From Lacticaseibacillus absianus (lineage in GTDB: Bacteria; Bacillota; Bacilli; Lactobacillales; Lactobacillaceae): DNA of 64,000 bases. Each line of letters opens with the position of its first letter. The first letter of the stretch is position 1. The position numbers were made by a program, and so were the translations under genes. This document shows positions 27,080 through 38,345 of this stretch, one piece after another. The notes below the pieces were generated by a model, which had not been told where the DNA came from, did no database searches, and worked only from the letters and a program-made list of their open reading frames with translations. Location of the stretch: contig NZ_JABEKX010000002.1 in assembly GCF_013407595.1 (NCBI RefSeq), positions 682,001 to 746,000 of the forward strand, given 5' to 3'.

Positions 27080-27791
27080 GTGCGGTACTCCATTCTTGAT
27101 TGATCTGACGGTAAGCCGCCAGCGGATCGGATGCTTGAGTGATCGGGCGGCCGACCACGATGGCGCTGCTCCCGAGTCGAGCAGCTTCTGCGGGGGTGAC
27201 TACGCGGACCTGATCCCCCACCGCGGCGTCTGCGGGGCGAATACCCGGCGTGACGACGAGAAAATCTGGGGCGGTCACCGCGCGGATCAGCGGAAGCTCC
27301 TGAGCGCTCGCGACGACGCCGTCGGCCCCCGCCGCCTGCGCCACTGCGGCCAGATGCTGAACTGCACTGGCGATCGGGACGTCGATCTGCAGCTCTGTGG
27401 TCAACATCGCCTGATCACTGGAGGTCAGGTGCGTGATCGCGAGCAGGCGTGCCGGCGGGAGACCCGCGTCTGCCGCCCCGGCCAGCAAGCCGCGCTTAGC
27501 CGCGGCGATCATCTGCTGCCCACCGGCGGCGTGCACAGTGGTCAGCTGAATGCCGAGGCGTCCGAGCTGATAGGCTGCGCGCTCGACGGTGTGGGGAATG
27601 TCGTGGAGCTTGAGGTCGAGAAAAATGTTCAGGGGCCGCACCGCACGTAGCGCGCTGATGATCTGCGGCCCGCTAGCGTAGAACAGCTCCATTCCAACTT
27701 TGACGAACAAGGGTTGGTGCAGGTCGAAGCGCCGCACGAACGCGGTCGCGTCTTCCAGCGCGGGAAAATCAAGTGCGATGATCGGTTGCAT
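27072..27791 (-). CDS. pyrF: Orotidine 5'-phosphate decarboxylase
   Basis: The enzyme decarboxylates OMP to UMP. The 239-residue TIM-barrel has the IIALDF start, the catalytic cluster in [12 protein letters not shown], and the phosphate-binding end VTPGIR / IVVGRPIT. A longer frame to 27842 exists, but the ATG at 27791 follows a GGAGG site and matches the family start. It lies 50 bases after carB, the largest gap among the biosynthetic genes apart from that between pyrB and pyrC, and at the point where many lactobacilli have pyrD. Confidence 0.96.
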   Translation of the reverse strand: MQPIIALDFPALEDATAFVRRFDLHQPLFVKVGMELFYASGPQIISALRAVRPLNIFLDLKLHDIPHTVERAAYQLGRLGIQLTTVHAAGGQQMIAAAKRGLLAGAADAGLPPARLLAITHLTSSDQAMLTTELQIDVPIASAVQHLAAVAQAAGADGVVASAQELPLIRAVTAPDFLVVTPGIRPADAAVGDQVRVVTPAEAARLGSSAIVVGRPITQASDPLAAYRQINQEWSTAHV

Positions 27792-27841
27792 GACGAACTC
27801 CTCCTTGATGGCGACCCGATAGTCAGCGCTAACTGTCGTCA

Positions 27842-30800
27842 TTATAGCGCCTGCGTGGTGAATGCGCGACTTTCAAGCACGCGCACGATCGCCGTTGCAG
27901 TGTCGAGGCTCGTCATCAGCGGGACGCCGTGGGCGATCGCCGCCTGACGGATACGGTAGCCGTCGCTTGTTGCCGCGCGATCCGCGCTGGTGGTGTTGAT
28001 CACCAGCTGGAGCTTGTGGTCAGCGATCGCATCAAGGATCGCGTTTTCACCACTTTCCCCAAGCTTAGCGATCGTGGTCACCTGGACACTGGCAGCTTCC
28101 AGTGCCGCGGCGGTCCCTTGGGTCGCGACGATCTGGTAGCCGACTTCACGGAACCGCTTGGCCAAGGCGACTGCCTCGGGTTTATCGGCGTCGGCGACGG
28201 TGAACAGTGCAGTCCCGTAGCTCGGCAGGTGTGTGTGGCTGGCCTCGAAGGCCTTGTACAGCGCTTTTTCGAGCGTCAGATCGGACCCCATCACCTCACC
28301 GGTCGACTTCATCTCAGGACCGAGCATACTGTCGACTGCGTTGAGTTTGGAGAAGCTGAACACTGGAGCCTTGACGTGCACGCCTGGGCGGACCGGCTGG
28401 ATACCGGAGCTGAACCCTAACGTAGCGAGATCCTGGCCGAGGATCGCCTGGGTGGCGAGTTGCGCCATTGAGATGTCGGTCACCTTGCTCAAGAACGGTA
28501 CGGTCCGGCTGGCCCGCGGGTTGACTTCGATCACGTAGACCTGCTCGTCGCGTACGATGAACTGGATGTTCATGATCCCGATGCACTTGAGCGCCTTCGC
28601 CAACGCGATCGTGTCGCGTTCGATCTGGGCCAAGACGGCCGGGCTGAAGTCTTGCGGTGGGTAGACGGCCATTGAGTCCCCGGAGTGGACCCCGGCGCGC
28701 TCGATGTGTTCCATCACCCCGGGGATCACCACGGTCGTCCCGTCGGTGATCGCGTCGACTTCGCACTCGGTCCCGACGAGGTATTGGTCGACCAACACCG
28801 GGTGATCGTTCGACACAGACACGGCCCGGTCGATGTAATTCGCGAGCTCCGCTTCGGAGTGGACGATCTCCATTGCCCGGCCACCCAGCACATAGCTTGG
28901 GCGGACCAAGACCGGGTACCCGATCCGGTTGCCGATCGCGACCGCGCCAGCCTTATCCGTGGCGGTGTCCCCGACTGGTTGCGGGATCTTCAAGTCGTTG
29001 ATGATCGCGTCGAAGCGATCCCGGTCTTCAGCGGCGTCGAGGTCCTCTAGGCTGGTGCCCAGGATCTTGACCCCGTGGGCGGCCAGCGGCGCCGCGAGGT
29101 TGATCGCGGTCTGGCCCCCGAATTGCACGATCACACCACGGGGTTGCTCGAGGTCGATCACGTTGAGCACGTCTTCAACGGTCAGCGGTTCGAAGTAAAG
29201 CTTGTCCGAGATCGAGAAGTCGGTCGAGACAGTCTCGGGGTTGGAATTCATGATGATCGCTTCGTAGCCCGCTTTTTGGATCGCCTTGACGGAGTGGACC
29301 GTGGCGTAGTCGAACTCGACCCCCTGCCCAATGCGGATCGGGCCTGAGCCGAGCACTAGGATGCTTTCGCGCGGATCACGCACCGATTCGGTCTCCTGCT
29401 CGTACGTGCTGTAGAAGTACGGGGTGGTGCTGGCAAACTCACCGGCGCAGGTGTCGACCATCTTGTAGACCGGAACGAGGCCGTGCTGCTTGCGCAGGTC
29501 GCGCACCGCGTCTGCCGTCGTGTGCCACAAGTCAGCGACTGTTGCGTCTGCGAACCCGTTACGTTTGGCGATGGTCAAAAGCGCGAGGTCGTCTACGTTG
29601 GCGCGCAACTCGACTTCCAACTCAGTGATGTGGTTGATCTTGTCGAGGAAAAACGGGTTGATCCCAGACAGCTCGCTGAGCTCACTGATCGTGTAGTCAC
29701 GCCGGAACGCCTCGGCGAGGAAGAAGAGCCGGTCATCGTTGGGCGTGATGATCTTCGCGGTCAGCGTCTCATCGTCGATCGTCGCATCGGTCGCGCGCCA
29801 GAGGTGGGTCGCACCGACTTCCAGTCCGCGGACGGCCTTGAGCAGCGATTCTTCGATCGTTCGGCCGATCGCCATCACCTCACCGGTCGCCTTCATCTGC
29901 GTGCCTAGCGTGCGGTCACCGCTTTCGAACTTGTCGAACGGGAAGCGTGGGATCTTGGCGACCACGTAGTCGAGCATCGGTTCGAACTCGGCGAAGGTTG
30001 CCTCGGTGATCGGGTTTTGGATCTCATCTAGGGTCAGACCCACAGCGATCTTGGCCGCCATTTTCGCGATTGGATAGCCGGTCGCCTTGCTGGCGAGGGC
30101 TGAACTGCGGCTGACTCGCGGGTTGACCTCGATCACATAGTACTTGAAGGACTGCGGATCTAAGGCCAGCTGCACGTTGCAGCCCCCTTCGATCTTCAGC
30201 GCGCGGATGATCCGCAGGCTGGCGTCACGCAGCATCTGCACTTCCTTATCTGTCAGCGTCTGGACCGGGGCGAACACGACGGAATCACCGGTGTGGATGC
30301 CAACGGGATCGAAATTCTCCATGTTGCAGACGACGATCGCGTTGTCCGCGGCGTCGCGCATCACCTCAAACTCGATCTCCTTGTAGCCGGCGATGGAGCG
30401 CTCGATCAGCACCTGGTGAACTGGGCTCAGGGTCAAGCCGTTGTCACAGATGACCGCGAGTTCGGCTTCCGTCTTGGCGATCCCGCCGCCGGTCCCCCCC
30501 ATGGTGAAGGCTGGGCGTACGATCACCGGATACCCGATCTCGGTGGCAAAAGCCTGTGCCTCTTCGAAGCTGTGGGCGATCGTCGATTCTGGGATCGGCT
30601 CGTTCAGCGACTTCATCAGGTTCTTGAACAGCTCACGGTCCTCCGCCTGGTCGATCGCGCTGAGCTTAGTGCCCAGAAGCTCGATGTGTAACTCGTCTAG
30701 GATCCCACTATTGGCCAGGCTCATCGCGAGGTTCAGTCCGATCTGGCCACCGATCGTCGGCAGGATCGCGTCAGGTAGTTCCTTACGCAGGATCTGGCTG

Positions 30801-31021
30801 ACAAACTCGAGTGTCAGGGGTTCGATGTAGACTTTGTCTGCGATCTCCTTATCCGTCATGATCGTGGCGGGATTGGAGTTCACCAACACCACTGAGTACC
30901 CTTCCTCTTTCAACGCGAGGCAGGCTTGCGTCCCAGAGTAGTCGAACTCAGCGGCCTGACCGATGATGATCGGCCCGGAGCCGATCACGAGGATCTTGTG
31001 AATATCTTGACGTTTAGGCAT
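27842..31021 (-). CDS. carB: Carbamoyl-phosphate synthase large subunit, pyrimidine-type
   Basis: This is the full-length partner (1059 residues) of the pyr operon glutaminase subunit. Both ATP-grasp halves are present, each starting with a GSGP-I-x-IGQ motif, and the C-terminal MGS-like domain of about 140 residues is complete (it ends with a segment around [14 protein letters not shown]). The ATG at 31021 follows AAAGGAG and overlaps the small-subunit gene by eight bases. Its position behind the PyrR attenuator marks it as the copy controlled by pyrimidines. It is also known as pyrAB. Confidence 0.97.
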   Translation of the reverse strand: MPKRQDIHKILVIGSGPIIIGQAAEFDYSGTQACLALKEEGYSVVLVNSNPATIMTDKEIADKVYIEPLTLEFVSQILRKELPDAILPTIGGQIGLNLAMSLANSGILDELHIELLGTKLSAIDQAEDRELFKNLMKSLNEPIPESTIAHSFEEAQAFATEIGYPVIVRPAFTMGGTGGGIAKTEAELAVICDNGLTLSPVHQVLIERSIAGYKEIEFEVMRDAADNAIVVCNMENFDPVGIHTGDSVVFAPVQTLTDKEVQMLRDASLRIIRALKIEGGCNVQLALDPQSFKYYVIEVNPRVSRSSALASKATGYPIAKMAAKIAVGLTLDEIQNPITEATFAEFEPMLDYVVAKIPRFPFDKFESGDRTLGTQMKATGEVMAIGRTIEESLLKAVRGLEVGATHLWRATDATIDDETLTAKIITPNDDRLFFLAEAFRRDYTISELSELSGINPFFLDKINHITELEVELRANVDDLALLTIAKRNGFADATVADLWHTTADAVRDLRKQHGLVPVYKMVDTCAGEFASTTPYFYSTYEQETESVRDPRESILVLGSGPIRIGQGVEFDYATVHSVKAIQKAGYEAIIMNSNPETVSTDFSISDKLYFEPLTVEDVLNVIDLEQPRGVIVQFGGQTAINLAAPLAAHGVKILGTSLEDLDAAEDRDRFDAIINDLKIPQPVGDTATDKAGAVAIGNRIGYPVLVRPSYVLGGRAMEIVHSEAELANYIDRAVSVSNDHPVLVDQYLVGTECEVDAITDGTTVVIPGVMEHIERAGVHSGDSMAVYPPQDFSPAVLAQIERDTIALAKALKCIGIMNIQFIVRDEQVYVIEVNPRASRTVPFLSKVTDISMAQLATQAILGQDLATLGFSSGIQPVRPGVHVKAPVFSFSKLNAVDSMLGPEMKSTGEVMGSDLTLEKALYKAFEASHTHLPSYGTALFTVADADKPEAVALAKRFREVGYQIVATQGTAAALEAASVQVTTIAKLGESGENAILDAIADHKLQLVINTTSADRAATSDGYRIRQAAIAHGVPLMTSLDTATAIVRVLESRAFTTQAL

Positions 31022-32102
31022 TTTCGACTCCTTTGCGGTGGGCATGGGCATCCATCATTTCCATGAATTCATCGAAGAGGTGGTCGGCATCGTGCGGGCC
31101 AGGCGCGGCGTCCGGGTGGAACTGAACCGAAAACGCGGGGTATAGCCGGTGACGGAGCCCCTCGACGGTGTGATCGTTGATCTCTTCGTGGGTGACCAGC
31201 AAGACGTCGGGATCGATACTGCTAGGATCGACCGCAAAGCCGTGGTTCTGACTCGTGAAGTCGATCCGGCCGGTCGCGATCTCCCGAACGGGATGATTGA
31301 ATCCGCGGTGCCCGTACTTCATCTTGAACGTGTCCGCCCCGTTCGCCAGGGCGAAGAGCTGGTGGCCGAGGCAGATCCCGAAGAGCGGGATCTGCCCTTG
31401 AATGCCGCGGATCAGCTCAAGCGCCCCAGGGACGTCCTTGGGGTCGCCGGGGCCGTTCGTCAGCATCACCCCGTCTGGGTTCAGCGTCAGCACCTCGGCA
31501 GCCGTTACGGTCGGCGGCAGGATGGTCAGGTTGCAGGCGCGCTTGGAGAGCTCCCGCAGGATACTGTGCTTCAGGCCAAAATCGATCACGGCCACGTTTT
31601 TGCCGGTGCCAGGTGCAGGATAGGCCTGAGTCGTCGCGACTTGCTCGACTTGATTGCGCGGCAGGACCAGCGCCTTGAGCTGATCGAAGGCGTGCGCATC
31701 GGCGGCATCGACGATGCTCGCCTTCATGGTCCCGGCCTCCCGCAGCCGCTTGGTCAGCGCCCGAGTGTCGATCCCGCTGATCCCTGGGATCTTTTTGCGG
31801 CGCAGGAATTCATCGAGACTCATCTGCGCGCGCCAATTGCCGGTCACTCGCGCGGTCTCGCGCACGACGACGCCCTTGGTCGTCGGATTGATGCTCTCGT
31901 AGTCGTCGCGGTTGATCCCCGCGTTACCGATCAACGGGTAGGTGAACGTGATGATCTGCCCGTTGTAGCTCTGGTCGGTGATCGTCTCCTGGTAGCCGCT
32001 CATCCCGGTGTTGAAGACGATCTCACCGGTCGTCACCGTCGGTGCACCGAAACCTTCACCAGCAAACACGCTGCCATCTTCTAAGATCAAGTAACGCTTC
32101 AC
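31014..32102 (-). CDS. carA: Carbamoyl-phosphate synthase small subunit, pyrimidine-type
   Basis: The 362-residue glutaminase subunit has the catalytic cysteine in FGICLGHQL and the His-Glu pair in FHPDAAPGP, here with Asp rather than Glu directly after Pro. The start is GTG at 32102, overlapping the pyrC stop by four bases (GTGA) behind a GAGGAGG site; longer frames run into pyrC. It is also known as pyrAA. It is distinct from the arginine-linked carA at 16510. The Asp in place of the usual Glu after HP should be checked, although the downstream acidic region may compensate. Confidence 0.95.
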   Translation of the reverse strand: MKRYLILEDGSVFAGEGFGAPTVTTGEIVFNTGMSGYQETITDQSYNGQIITFTYPLIGNAGINRDDYESINPTTKGVVVRETARVTGNWRAQMSLDEFLRRKKIPGISGIDTRALTKRLREAGTMKASIVDAADAHAFDQLKALVLPRNQVEQVATTQAYPAPGTGKNVAVIDFGLKHSILRELSKRACNLTILPPTVTAAEVLTLNPDGVMLTNGPGDPKDVPGALELIRGIQGQIPLFGICLGHQLFALANGADTFKMKYGHRGFNHPVREIATGRIDFTSQNHGFAVDPSSIDPDVLLVTHEEINDHTVEGLRHRLYPAFSVQFHPDAAPGPHDADHLFDEFMEMMDAHAHRKGVENA

Positions 32103-33379
32103 AGGGTTCCCTCCTCTTGGTATGCGACCGCGCCGTCGACTAGGGTCCACAGGACCTTGCCGTAGACGGTCCGCCCGATGAACGGGCTGTTGTGGCCCTT
32201 GGAGCGCCAGGTGCGCGGATCGATCTGGTACGCGTGGTCGAGATCGACGATGGTCAAGTCAGCCGGTGCGCCGATATTGATCCGGCCAGCGTCCAGCCCA
32301 AAGGCGTCTGCCGGTTTGGTGCTCATCCAGCCGATCAGATCTTTGAGGGTGCACCACCCGGAACGCACGAAGCTGGTGTACAGCAGCGCGAACGCGGTTT
32401 CGCTCCCAACGATCCCAAAGGCAGCGTCGCGGAACGAGCCCGTTTTTTCGGCCTGGGTGTGCGGCGCGTGATCGGTCGCGATCAAGTCGATCGTGCCGTC
32501 GCGCAGACCATCCATCAGCGCGAGGCGGTCAGCTTCGGACCGCAGCGGCGGGTTCATCTTGAACATCGGGTCGTCACCGGGAATGTGGCCATCGTCGAGC
32601 AACAGGTGGTGCGGCGTCGCTTCAGCCGTGACGTGGACCCCGCGCGCCTTGGCGTCGCGGATCAGTTCGATACTCTGCTTGGTCGAGACATGACAAGCGT
32701 GGTAATGCACCCCGGTCGCTTCTGCAAGGGTCAGATCGCGTGCCAGCTGGGCCGACTCACTCACGTGGTTGATCCCGGGTAGGCCGAGGGCCTGCGCTTT
32801 GGGGCCGGCGTTGATCACCCCATGGTCGACCAGCCCGTTGTCTTCGATGTGCGCGACGATCGGCGCGTCGACAGCCGCGGCCCCCTTCATCGCGTGATAC
32901 ATCGTTGCCGCATCTTGCACGCCGACTCCGTCATTAGAAAACCCGAGGGCTCCGGCAGCCTTCATCGCCGCATAGTCGGTCAGATTCGTGCTCCGTAGCC
33001 CGTGTGTGATCGCGGCGAACTGCTGGACGTGGATCTGCGCATCGTGATGGTTCTTGGCGATCAACGCGGCCAGATCAGTCACATTGTCTGGTACCGGATC
33101 GAGGTTCGGCATGGCCACGACAGTCGTAAAACCGCCATGTGCCGCGGCTTGCGCGCCAGTGCGGATCGTCTCTTTGTGCGTATAGCCGGGTTCGCGGAAG
33201 TGCACATGCACATCTACCAGGCCGGGCATCACGGTGGCACCGGCGGCATCGATCACGGTCGTGCCAGCCGGTGCACTGAGATGCTGCCCGAGGGCACTGA
33301 TCCGGCCGTTCTCGATCAGGATGTCCCCTTTAAAAACATGGCGGTCGGCCACGATCGCATTTTGGATCAACGTGTTCAT
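32099..33379 (-). CDS. pyrC: Dihydroorotase
   Basis: The zinc amidohydrolase closes carbamoyl aspartate to dihydroorotate. The 426-residue class I enzyme has the metal motif [10 protein letters not shown], the later His residues in HIEDN and CHVSTKQS, and the catalytic Asp in ATDHAPHT. An AAAGGAA site precedes the ATG. It lies 54 bases after pyrB and is translationally coupled to the downstream carA by a four-base overlap. Confidence 0.96.
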   Translation of the reverse strand: MNTLIQNAIVADRHVFKGDILIENGRISALGQHLSAPAGTTVIDAAGATVMPGLVDVHVHFREPGYTHKETIRTGAQAAAHGGFTTVVAMPNLDPVPDNVTDLAALIAKNHHDAQIHVQQFAAITHGLRSTNLTDYAAMKAAGALGFSNDGVGVQDAATMYHAMKGAAAVDAPIVAHIEDNGLVDHGVINAGPKAQALGLPGINHVSESAQLARDLTLAEATGVHYHACHVSTKQSIELIRDAKARGVHVTAEATPHHLLLDDGHIPGDDPMFKMNPPLRSEADRLALMDGLRDGTIDLIATDHAPHTQAEKTGSFRDAAFGIVGSETAFALLYTSFVRSGWCTLKDLIGWMSTKPADAFGLDAGRINIGAPADLTIVDLDHAYQIDPRTWRSKGHNSPFIGRTVYGKVLWTLVDGAVAYQEEGTL

Positions 33380-33433
33380 TGTCAGGTTTCCTTTCTGAGG
33401 CAGCGCACGGTGTGTGGGCTGCGGGTCAAGACT

Positions 33434-34348
33434 TCAGGGAGTGCAGACGAGCTCAAGCATCGCCATGCGCATGAAGACGCCGTTGGTCATCTGAGTGAAG
33501 ATCCGGCTGCGCGGTGCCGTGACCAGCGACCCAGCGAGCTCGACGTCACGGTTGGCGGGGGCTGGGTGCATGATGATCGCGCCTGGTTTCATCTGGGCGT
33601 ACCGCGCCGCGGTGAGCCCGAAGCGGTCGTGGTAACTCGCTGCGTCGAATTCGGTCAGTTCGGCTGGACTCAAGCGCTCCAGCTGGACGCGCAGCAACAT
33701 CAAGACATCGACTTGTGGGATCAGGTCGTCTAACGGGACATAAGCACCATACGCCTCAAACTCAGGCGTGTACCAGGTCTGCGGGCCGGAGAAGACCACG
33801 GTCGCGCCGAGCGCGGTCAGCAGTTGCATGTCGCTGTGGGCAACGCGTGAATGCGTCAAGTCGCCGACGATCCCGACCGTCAGTCCGTCGAAGTGCCCGA
33901 ATTCCTCATAGATCGTCATCAGGTCCAGCATCATCTGTGAGGGATGCTGCCCCGCGCCGTCGCCTGCATTGACCAGGTGTAATGGGATGTCTTCTGCGAT
34001 CAAGGGCGTGTAGTAGTCGTCTTGGGGGTGGCGGATCACGGCAACTTGGGTGCCGATCGCCGCCAGCGTCCGAAGCGTGTCACTCAGCGTCTCCCCTTTG
34101 GTGACGGAGCTGGTCTTGGGCTCGAACGGCAAGACGGTCATGCCAAGTTTGCGCTCAGCCATCTCGAAGCTGGTGTGGGTGCGGGTGCTGTTCTCGAAGA
34201 ATAGATTGGCGACGTACGTCGGTTGCGGGAGCGTCGGTGTGGCGCCGGCCTTGAAGGCGGCCGCGCGGGCGATCAAGCGCATCGCAAGGCTTGGGTCGAC
34301 TTGGTCGGCGGAGACGAAATGGTCGAGCTTAGTGGGTGTCTGTTGCAT
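33434..34348 (-). CDS. pyrB: Aspartate carbamoyltransferase catalytic subunit
   Basis: The enzyme joins carbamoyl phosphate and aspartate, the first committed pyrimidine step. The 304-residue protein has [13 protein letters not shown], the HPSQ motif in GQHPSQMM, and PAPANRDVE near the end. No regulatory pyrI gene is present, as usual in Firmicutes. The ATG at 34348 has GAGGAGG nine bases upstream; a start six codons earlier is less well placed. It overlaps pyrP by 20 bases. Confidence 0.95.
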   Translation of the reverse strand: MQQTPTKLDHFVSADQVDPSLAMRLIARAAAFKAGATPTLPQPTYVANLFFENSTRTHTSFEMAERKLGMTVLPFEPKTSSVTKGETLSDTLRTLAAIGTQVAVIRHPQDDYYTPLIAEDIPLHLVNAGDGAGQHPSQMMLDLMTIYEEFGHFDGLTVGIVGDLTHSRVAHSDMQLLTALGATVVFSGPQTWYTPEFEAYGAYVPLDDLIPQVDVLMLLRVQLERLSPAELTEFDAASYHDRFGLTAARYAQMKPGAIIMHPAPANRDVELAGSLVTAPRSRIFTQMTNGVFMRMAMLELVCTP

Positions 34349-35639
34349 CAGCCGGGGCCTCCTCATTGGCTGCGTGTGCGGGTAAGACGAAATTCATGAC
34401 AATGCCAATCACGGTCGCCAGTGCCAAGCCGGAGAACTCGAAGCCTTTGATCTTCAACGTGGCGTTGCCGATGCCGATGACCAGGATCGTGGCCCCAATC
34501 ATCAGGTTACGTTTTTGGCTGAAGTCGACCTTGTTGTCGATCAGCACCTTGAGGCCATTGCTGGCGATAACGCCGAACAGCAGAAACGAGATGCCCCCGA
34601 TCACCGGACTTGGGATCGTGTGGATCAAGGCAGAGAGCTTGCCGATGAAGGCGAACAGGATCGCGAAGAAAGCTGCCCCACCGAGCACGTAGACGCTGTG
34701 GACTTTGGTCATCGCCATCACCCCGATGTTTTCACCGTACGACGTGACTGGGGGCCCGCCAACAAAACCAGCGATGATCGACGCGGTACCGTCACCAGCC
34801 AGCGTGTGGTTCAAACCCGGATCCTTGAAGAAGTTGCGGTGAGTCATCTCATCGAGCACCATGATGTGTCCCATGTGCTCCGTCATGGTGACAAAGGCGA
34901 TCGGCGCCATCGAGATGATCGCACCCCAGTAGAATTGCGGGTGGTACGTGACGAATGGGATCTGGAACGCCGGTAGCGAGAACCACGCCGCCGACGCGAC
35001 GGGGCCAAAATCGACTAGCCCCACCACGATCGCGACCAGATAGCCGGTCACCAGGCCCAGCAGGATCGGCAGGAGGCTGATGAATTTCTTCAGGTACATG
35101 TTGTAGACGATGGTCGCGCCGAGGGTGATCAGGGCGACGGCAAAGTAGCGCAGGTCATAGACGCTCTCGGTGGCGCTGACGGCGCGCATCGTTGCGTCAG
35201 TCGCGGCGGTCCCGGCCAGGCTCAGGCCGATCACCATCACGATCGGACCGACCACGACCGGTGGCAAGGCCTTATCGATCCATGCGCTACCGGCAAAATT
35301 AACGATCAAGGCGACCACGAGGTAGACGCACCCGACGGCGATGGTCCCTTGCGCAATGGCGGGATAGCCTGCCCCTTTCATCAACGCTTGCATCACGACG
35401 ATGAAGGAGAAGCTCGACCCCATGTAGGCCGGGATCTTGCCCCGCGTGATCAGGATATACATCAGGGTGCCGACCCCGCTTGAGAACAAGGCAATGCTTG
35501 GGTCTAGGCCGACGAGAATCGGCACCAACACGGTGGAGCCGAACATGGCGAACAGGTGCTGAATGGATAAGCCGACCCAGTGCCCGAGAGACGGGCGGTC
35601 GTGAATGTCTAAGATCGCGTCTTGATTACGGTATGCCAC
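34329..35639 (-). CDS. pyrP: Uracil permease (NCS2 family)
   Basis: This plasma-membrane transporter imports uracil. The 436-residue protein has about 12-14 hydrophobic helices and typical NCS2 motifs such as [14 protein letters not shown] near the N-terminus, [11 protein letters not shown] and [14 protein letters not shown] much longer frame reaches back into pyrR. The GTG at 35639 with GGAGG nine bases upstream lies directly after pyrR and gives the normal length. Its place as second gene of the operon lets PyrR set both uptake and synthesis. Confidence 0.95.
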   Translation of the reverse strand: MAYRNQDAILDIHDRPSLGHWVGLSIQHLFAMFGSTVLVPILVGLDPSIALFSSGVGTLMYILITRGKIPAYMGSSFSFIVVMQALMKGAGYPAIAQGTIAVGCVYLVVALIVNFAGSAWIDKALPPVVVGPIVMVIGLSLAGTAATDATMRAVSATESVYDLRYFAVALITLGATIVYNMYLKKFISLLPILLGLVTGYLVAIVVGLVDFGPVASAAWFSLPAFQIPFVTYHPQFYWGAIISMAPIAFVTMTEHMGHIMVLDEMTHRNFFKDPGLNHTLAGDGTASIIAGFVGGPPVTSYGENIGVMAMTKVHSVYVLGGAAFFAILFAFIGKLSALIHTIPSPVIGGISFLLFGVIASNGLKVLIDNKVDFSQKRNLMIGATILVIGIGNATLKIKGFEFSGLALATVIGIVMNFVLPAHAANEEAPADATDTH

Positions 35640-35643
35640 GTTG

Positions 35644-36337
<694 letters not shown>

Positions 36338-36364
36338 GTTAAAGGTGCTGATTAAGTTACTCGT

Positions 36365-36393
36365 AGTTTAGCGGATCCGCGTGCTCCTGTCAA
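36365..36393 (-). promoter_or_regulatory. Promoter of the pyr operon inside the rluD end
   Basis: On the minus strand a perfect TTGACA (36393-36388) and TAAACT (36370-36365) are 17 bases apart. The -10 box contains the TAA stop codon of rluD. Confidence 0.65.
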
Positions 36394-37288
36394 TGCCTGC
36401 CCGCAGATCTGTCAACGTTTGCGTGAAATTAGCTGGCGGGTCTGCCTCGAAGGTCATCAGCTCGTGGCGGGTCGGATGAACGAACCCCAGCGTGCGGGCG
36501 TGTAGGAACTGACCGTGGCCGGGTAACGTTACTCGCGGCGCATACAGCGGATCACCGGCCACGGGGTGATGAATGTAGGCCATGTGCACGCGGATCTGGT
36601 GCGTTCGACCGGTTTCAAGGACGCACCGGACCAACGCGTAATGGGTGAACTGTTCGAGCACGTCGAAGTGCGTGACCGCTTGGCGGCCGTTGGCGACCAC
36701 CGCCTGCTTCTTGCGGTCCTTAGGGTCGCGACCCAGCGGCGCGTCGATCGTCCCGTGCGCAACTTTGAAGGTCCCGTGCACGATCGCCCAGTATTCGCGC
36801 AGTGACGTTTTGGCTTTCAGCTGCGCGCTCAGGGCTTCGAGTGCCCCTGGCGTCTTGGCGACCATCAGCAGGCCAGAAGTATCTTTATCGATGCGGTGGA
36901 CGATCCCGGGACGGATCACATCGTTAATGGCCGAGAAGTCCGTGTGGGCTAACAAGCCGTTGACCAGCGTCCCGTCCGGGTGGCCTGGTGCGGGGTGGAC
37001 GACCAGGCCTTGAGGCTTGTTGACCACGATCACCTGATCGTCTTCGTAGACGATCGCTAGGGGCATCGCCTGGGGGATCGCTGTCAGAGGCGTTGGGGCC
37101 GGTGGGTCGATCTGGACCACGTCACCGGCCTGGACCTTATACTTGGCGGCCGCGACCGTGCCATTGACGGTCACGCGGCCCGCGGTCAGCCACTTCGCAG
37201 CCTGCGAGCGTGTGATCGTCGGTTCAGTATCTGCGATCACTTTGTCCAAGCGGCCACTTTGCGCCGTGATCGTGAACGCGAGGGTCAT
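36368..37288 (-). CDS. RluD-type 23S rRNA pseudouridine synthase
   Basis: The 306-residue protein has an N-terminal S4 RNA-binding domain (about 12-75) and a pseudouridine synthase domain with catalytic Asp in HRIDKDTSGL. It belongs to the RluD/YlyB group, which modifies helix 69 of 23S rRNA in E. coli; the exact target here is not certain. It overlaps lspA by four bases (ATGA). No terminator separates it from the pyr leader. It ends the ebsA-fhs-udg-lspA-rluD run. Confidence 0.93.
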   Translation of the reverse strand: MTLAFTITAQSGRLDKVIADTEPTITRSQAAKWLTAGRVTVNGTVAAAKYKVQAGDVVQIDPPAPTPLTAIPQAMPLAIVYEDDQVIVVNKPQGLVVHPAPGHPDGTLVNGLLAHTDFSAINDVIRPGIVHRIDKDTSGLLMVAKTPGALEALSAQLKAKTSLREYWAIVHGTFKVAHGTIDAPLGRDPKDRKKQAVVANGRQAVTHFDVLEQFTHYALVRCVLETGRTHQIRVHMAYIHHPVAGDPLYAPRVTLPGHGQFLHARTLGFVHPTRHELMTFEADPPANFTQTLTDLRAGIDRSTRIR

Positions 37289-37737
37289 GCTTTCCCCTTC
37301 CCTTCGACGAATAACAGGAAGATCAACACGATGACGACCCCGACGGTCAGGCAGGCGTCAGCGACGTTGAAGATCGCAAAGTTCATGAAGTCGAGCTGGA
37401 ACATGTCGGTCACTTCCTGGAAGCGCAGCCGGTCGATCACATTGCCGATGGTGCCGGCAAAGATCAGCGTCAACCCGAGGCGGTACCAGAAGTGACACCC
37501 GGAGTCTTTCCAGAGCATGGCCACGATGACCAGTGAGACGACGGTGACGATATAGAAGAACCATTGCTTGCCTTCAAGGATCGAGAACGCGGCGCCAGTG
37601 TTTTTGATGTGGGTCAAGCTGAGCACCCCGGGGATGAAGCGCACGGTCTGGCCGAGCGCGACATGGGCGATGATCCAGGCTTTGACCCATTGGTCGAGGC
37701 CGATCATGGCCACGGCGAGAAGAAGATATCCGATCAA
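37285..37737 (-). CDS. lspA: Lipoprotein signal peptidase
   Basis: LspA is a membrane aspartic protease that removes the signal peptide from prolipoproteins. The 150-residue protein has four hydrophobic helices and both catalytic aspartate motifs: AGTIGNVIDR and FNVADACLTVG. The start is TTG at 37737, overlapping the glycosylase stop (TTGA), with GGAGG seven bases upstream. It is coupled to the downstream rluD gene, an arrangement seen widely in Firmicutes. Confidence 0.95.
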   Translation of the reverse strand: MIGYLLLAVAMIGLDQWVKAWIIAHVALGQTVRFIPGVLSLTHIKNTGAAFSILEGKQWFFYIVTVVSLVIVAMLWKDSGCHFWYRLGLTLIFAGTIGNVIDRLRFQEVTDMFQLDFMNFAIFNVADACLTVGVVIVLIFLLFVEGKGKA

Positions 37738-38345
37738 GTTGTTGCCTCCAGTAGAAGTGGTTTGAGTCGCATCAGGTCAGCTAAGACCATCTGCTCGGTC
37801 TGCCTGCGGTAAAGCAAGGCAGCGGGATGCGCGGTCACGCCGAAGCGGCGGCGCGGCCCAGACACGAAGGCCCCTGCGGCGACCCGGCTCAGGGAAGCAG
37901 TCTGGACCTGGCCGTGCCAGTCGCGGACAGTGCCATGGAAAAGCCGCCACAGTGCGGTGTTGCCCATGAGCAAAAGTGGCACGTCTGGGTGCGCGTCAAG
38001 CTCCGCATCGAGCAAGAAGCCCTCGGCGAGCATCTCTTGGTGAGTCGGCGGGCGGTTGACGCACCGGCCGCTCGGGCTGCGCCGGGTGGGTCGGCGATGG
38101 AAGGCCATGGTGATGAAGACCTCCTGGCGCGTCAGGTCCAGCGCCTGCAACATCAAGTCAAGTTTGATCCCAGCACGGCCCGTGAAGGGTCGGCCGGCCG
38201 TCAGTTCGGTTTCACCGGGCGCCTCACCGACGAGCACCAGGCGCGGGTGTGTCGCCCCAGTTCCCGGGACGAAGCCCGTGGTGTCGGGAAACACCAGCGC
38301 CTGGGCGTCAGAATAGACCTGTGATAACGCCATCGTCTGAGACAT
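37734..38345 (-). CDS. Uracil-DNA glycosylase superfamily protein (family 4-like) without cluster cysteines
   Basis: This family removes uracil from DNA. The 203-residue protein shows motif GEAPGETE (residues 40-47), the GRPFTGRAG segment after it, and the later VTAHPAALL motif with its His. Family 4 enzymes usually bind a [4Fe-4S] cluster with four cysteines; only one Cys is present here (RCVNRPP). The cluster must be absent, and the fold may be closer to cluster-free relatives. It starts within the end of fhs, without an obvious ribosome binding site, and overlaps lspA. Activity on uracil is inferred, not certain. Confidence 0.8.
   Translation of the reverse strand: MSQTMALSQVYSDAQALVFPDTTGFVPGTGATHPRLVLVGEAPGETELTAGRPFTGRAGIKLDLMLQALDLTRQEVFITMAFHRRPTRRSPSGRCVNRPPTHQEMLAEGFLLDAELDAHPDVPLLLMGNTALWRLFHGTVRDWHGQVQTASLSRVAAGAFVSGPRRRFGVTAHPAALLYRRQTEQMVLADLMRLKPLLLEATT

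Noticed and set aside
31149-32084. A 311-codon plus-strand frame opposite carA
   Set aside because: It is an antisense shadow of the conserved pyr operon gene.
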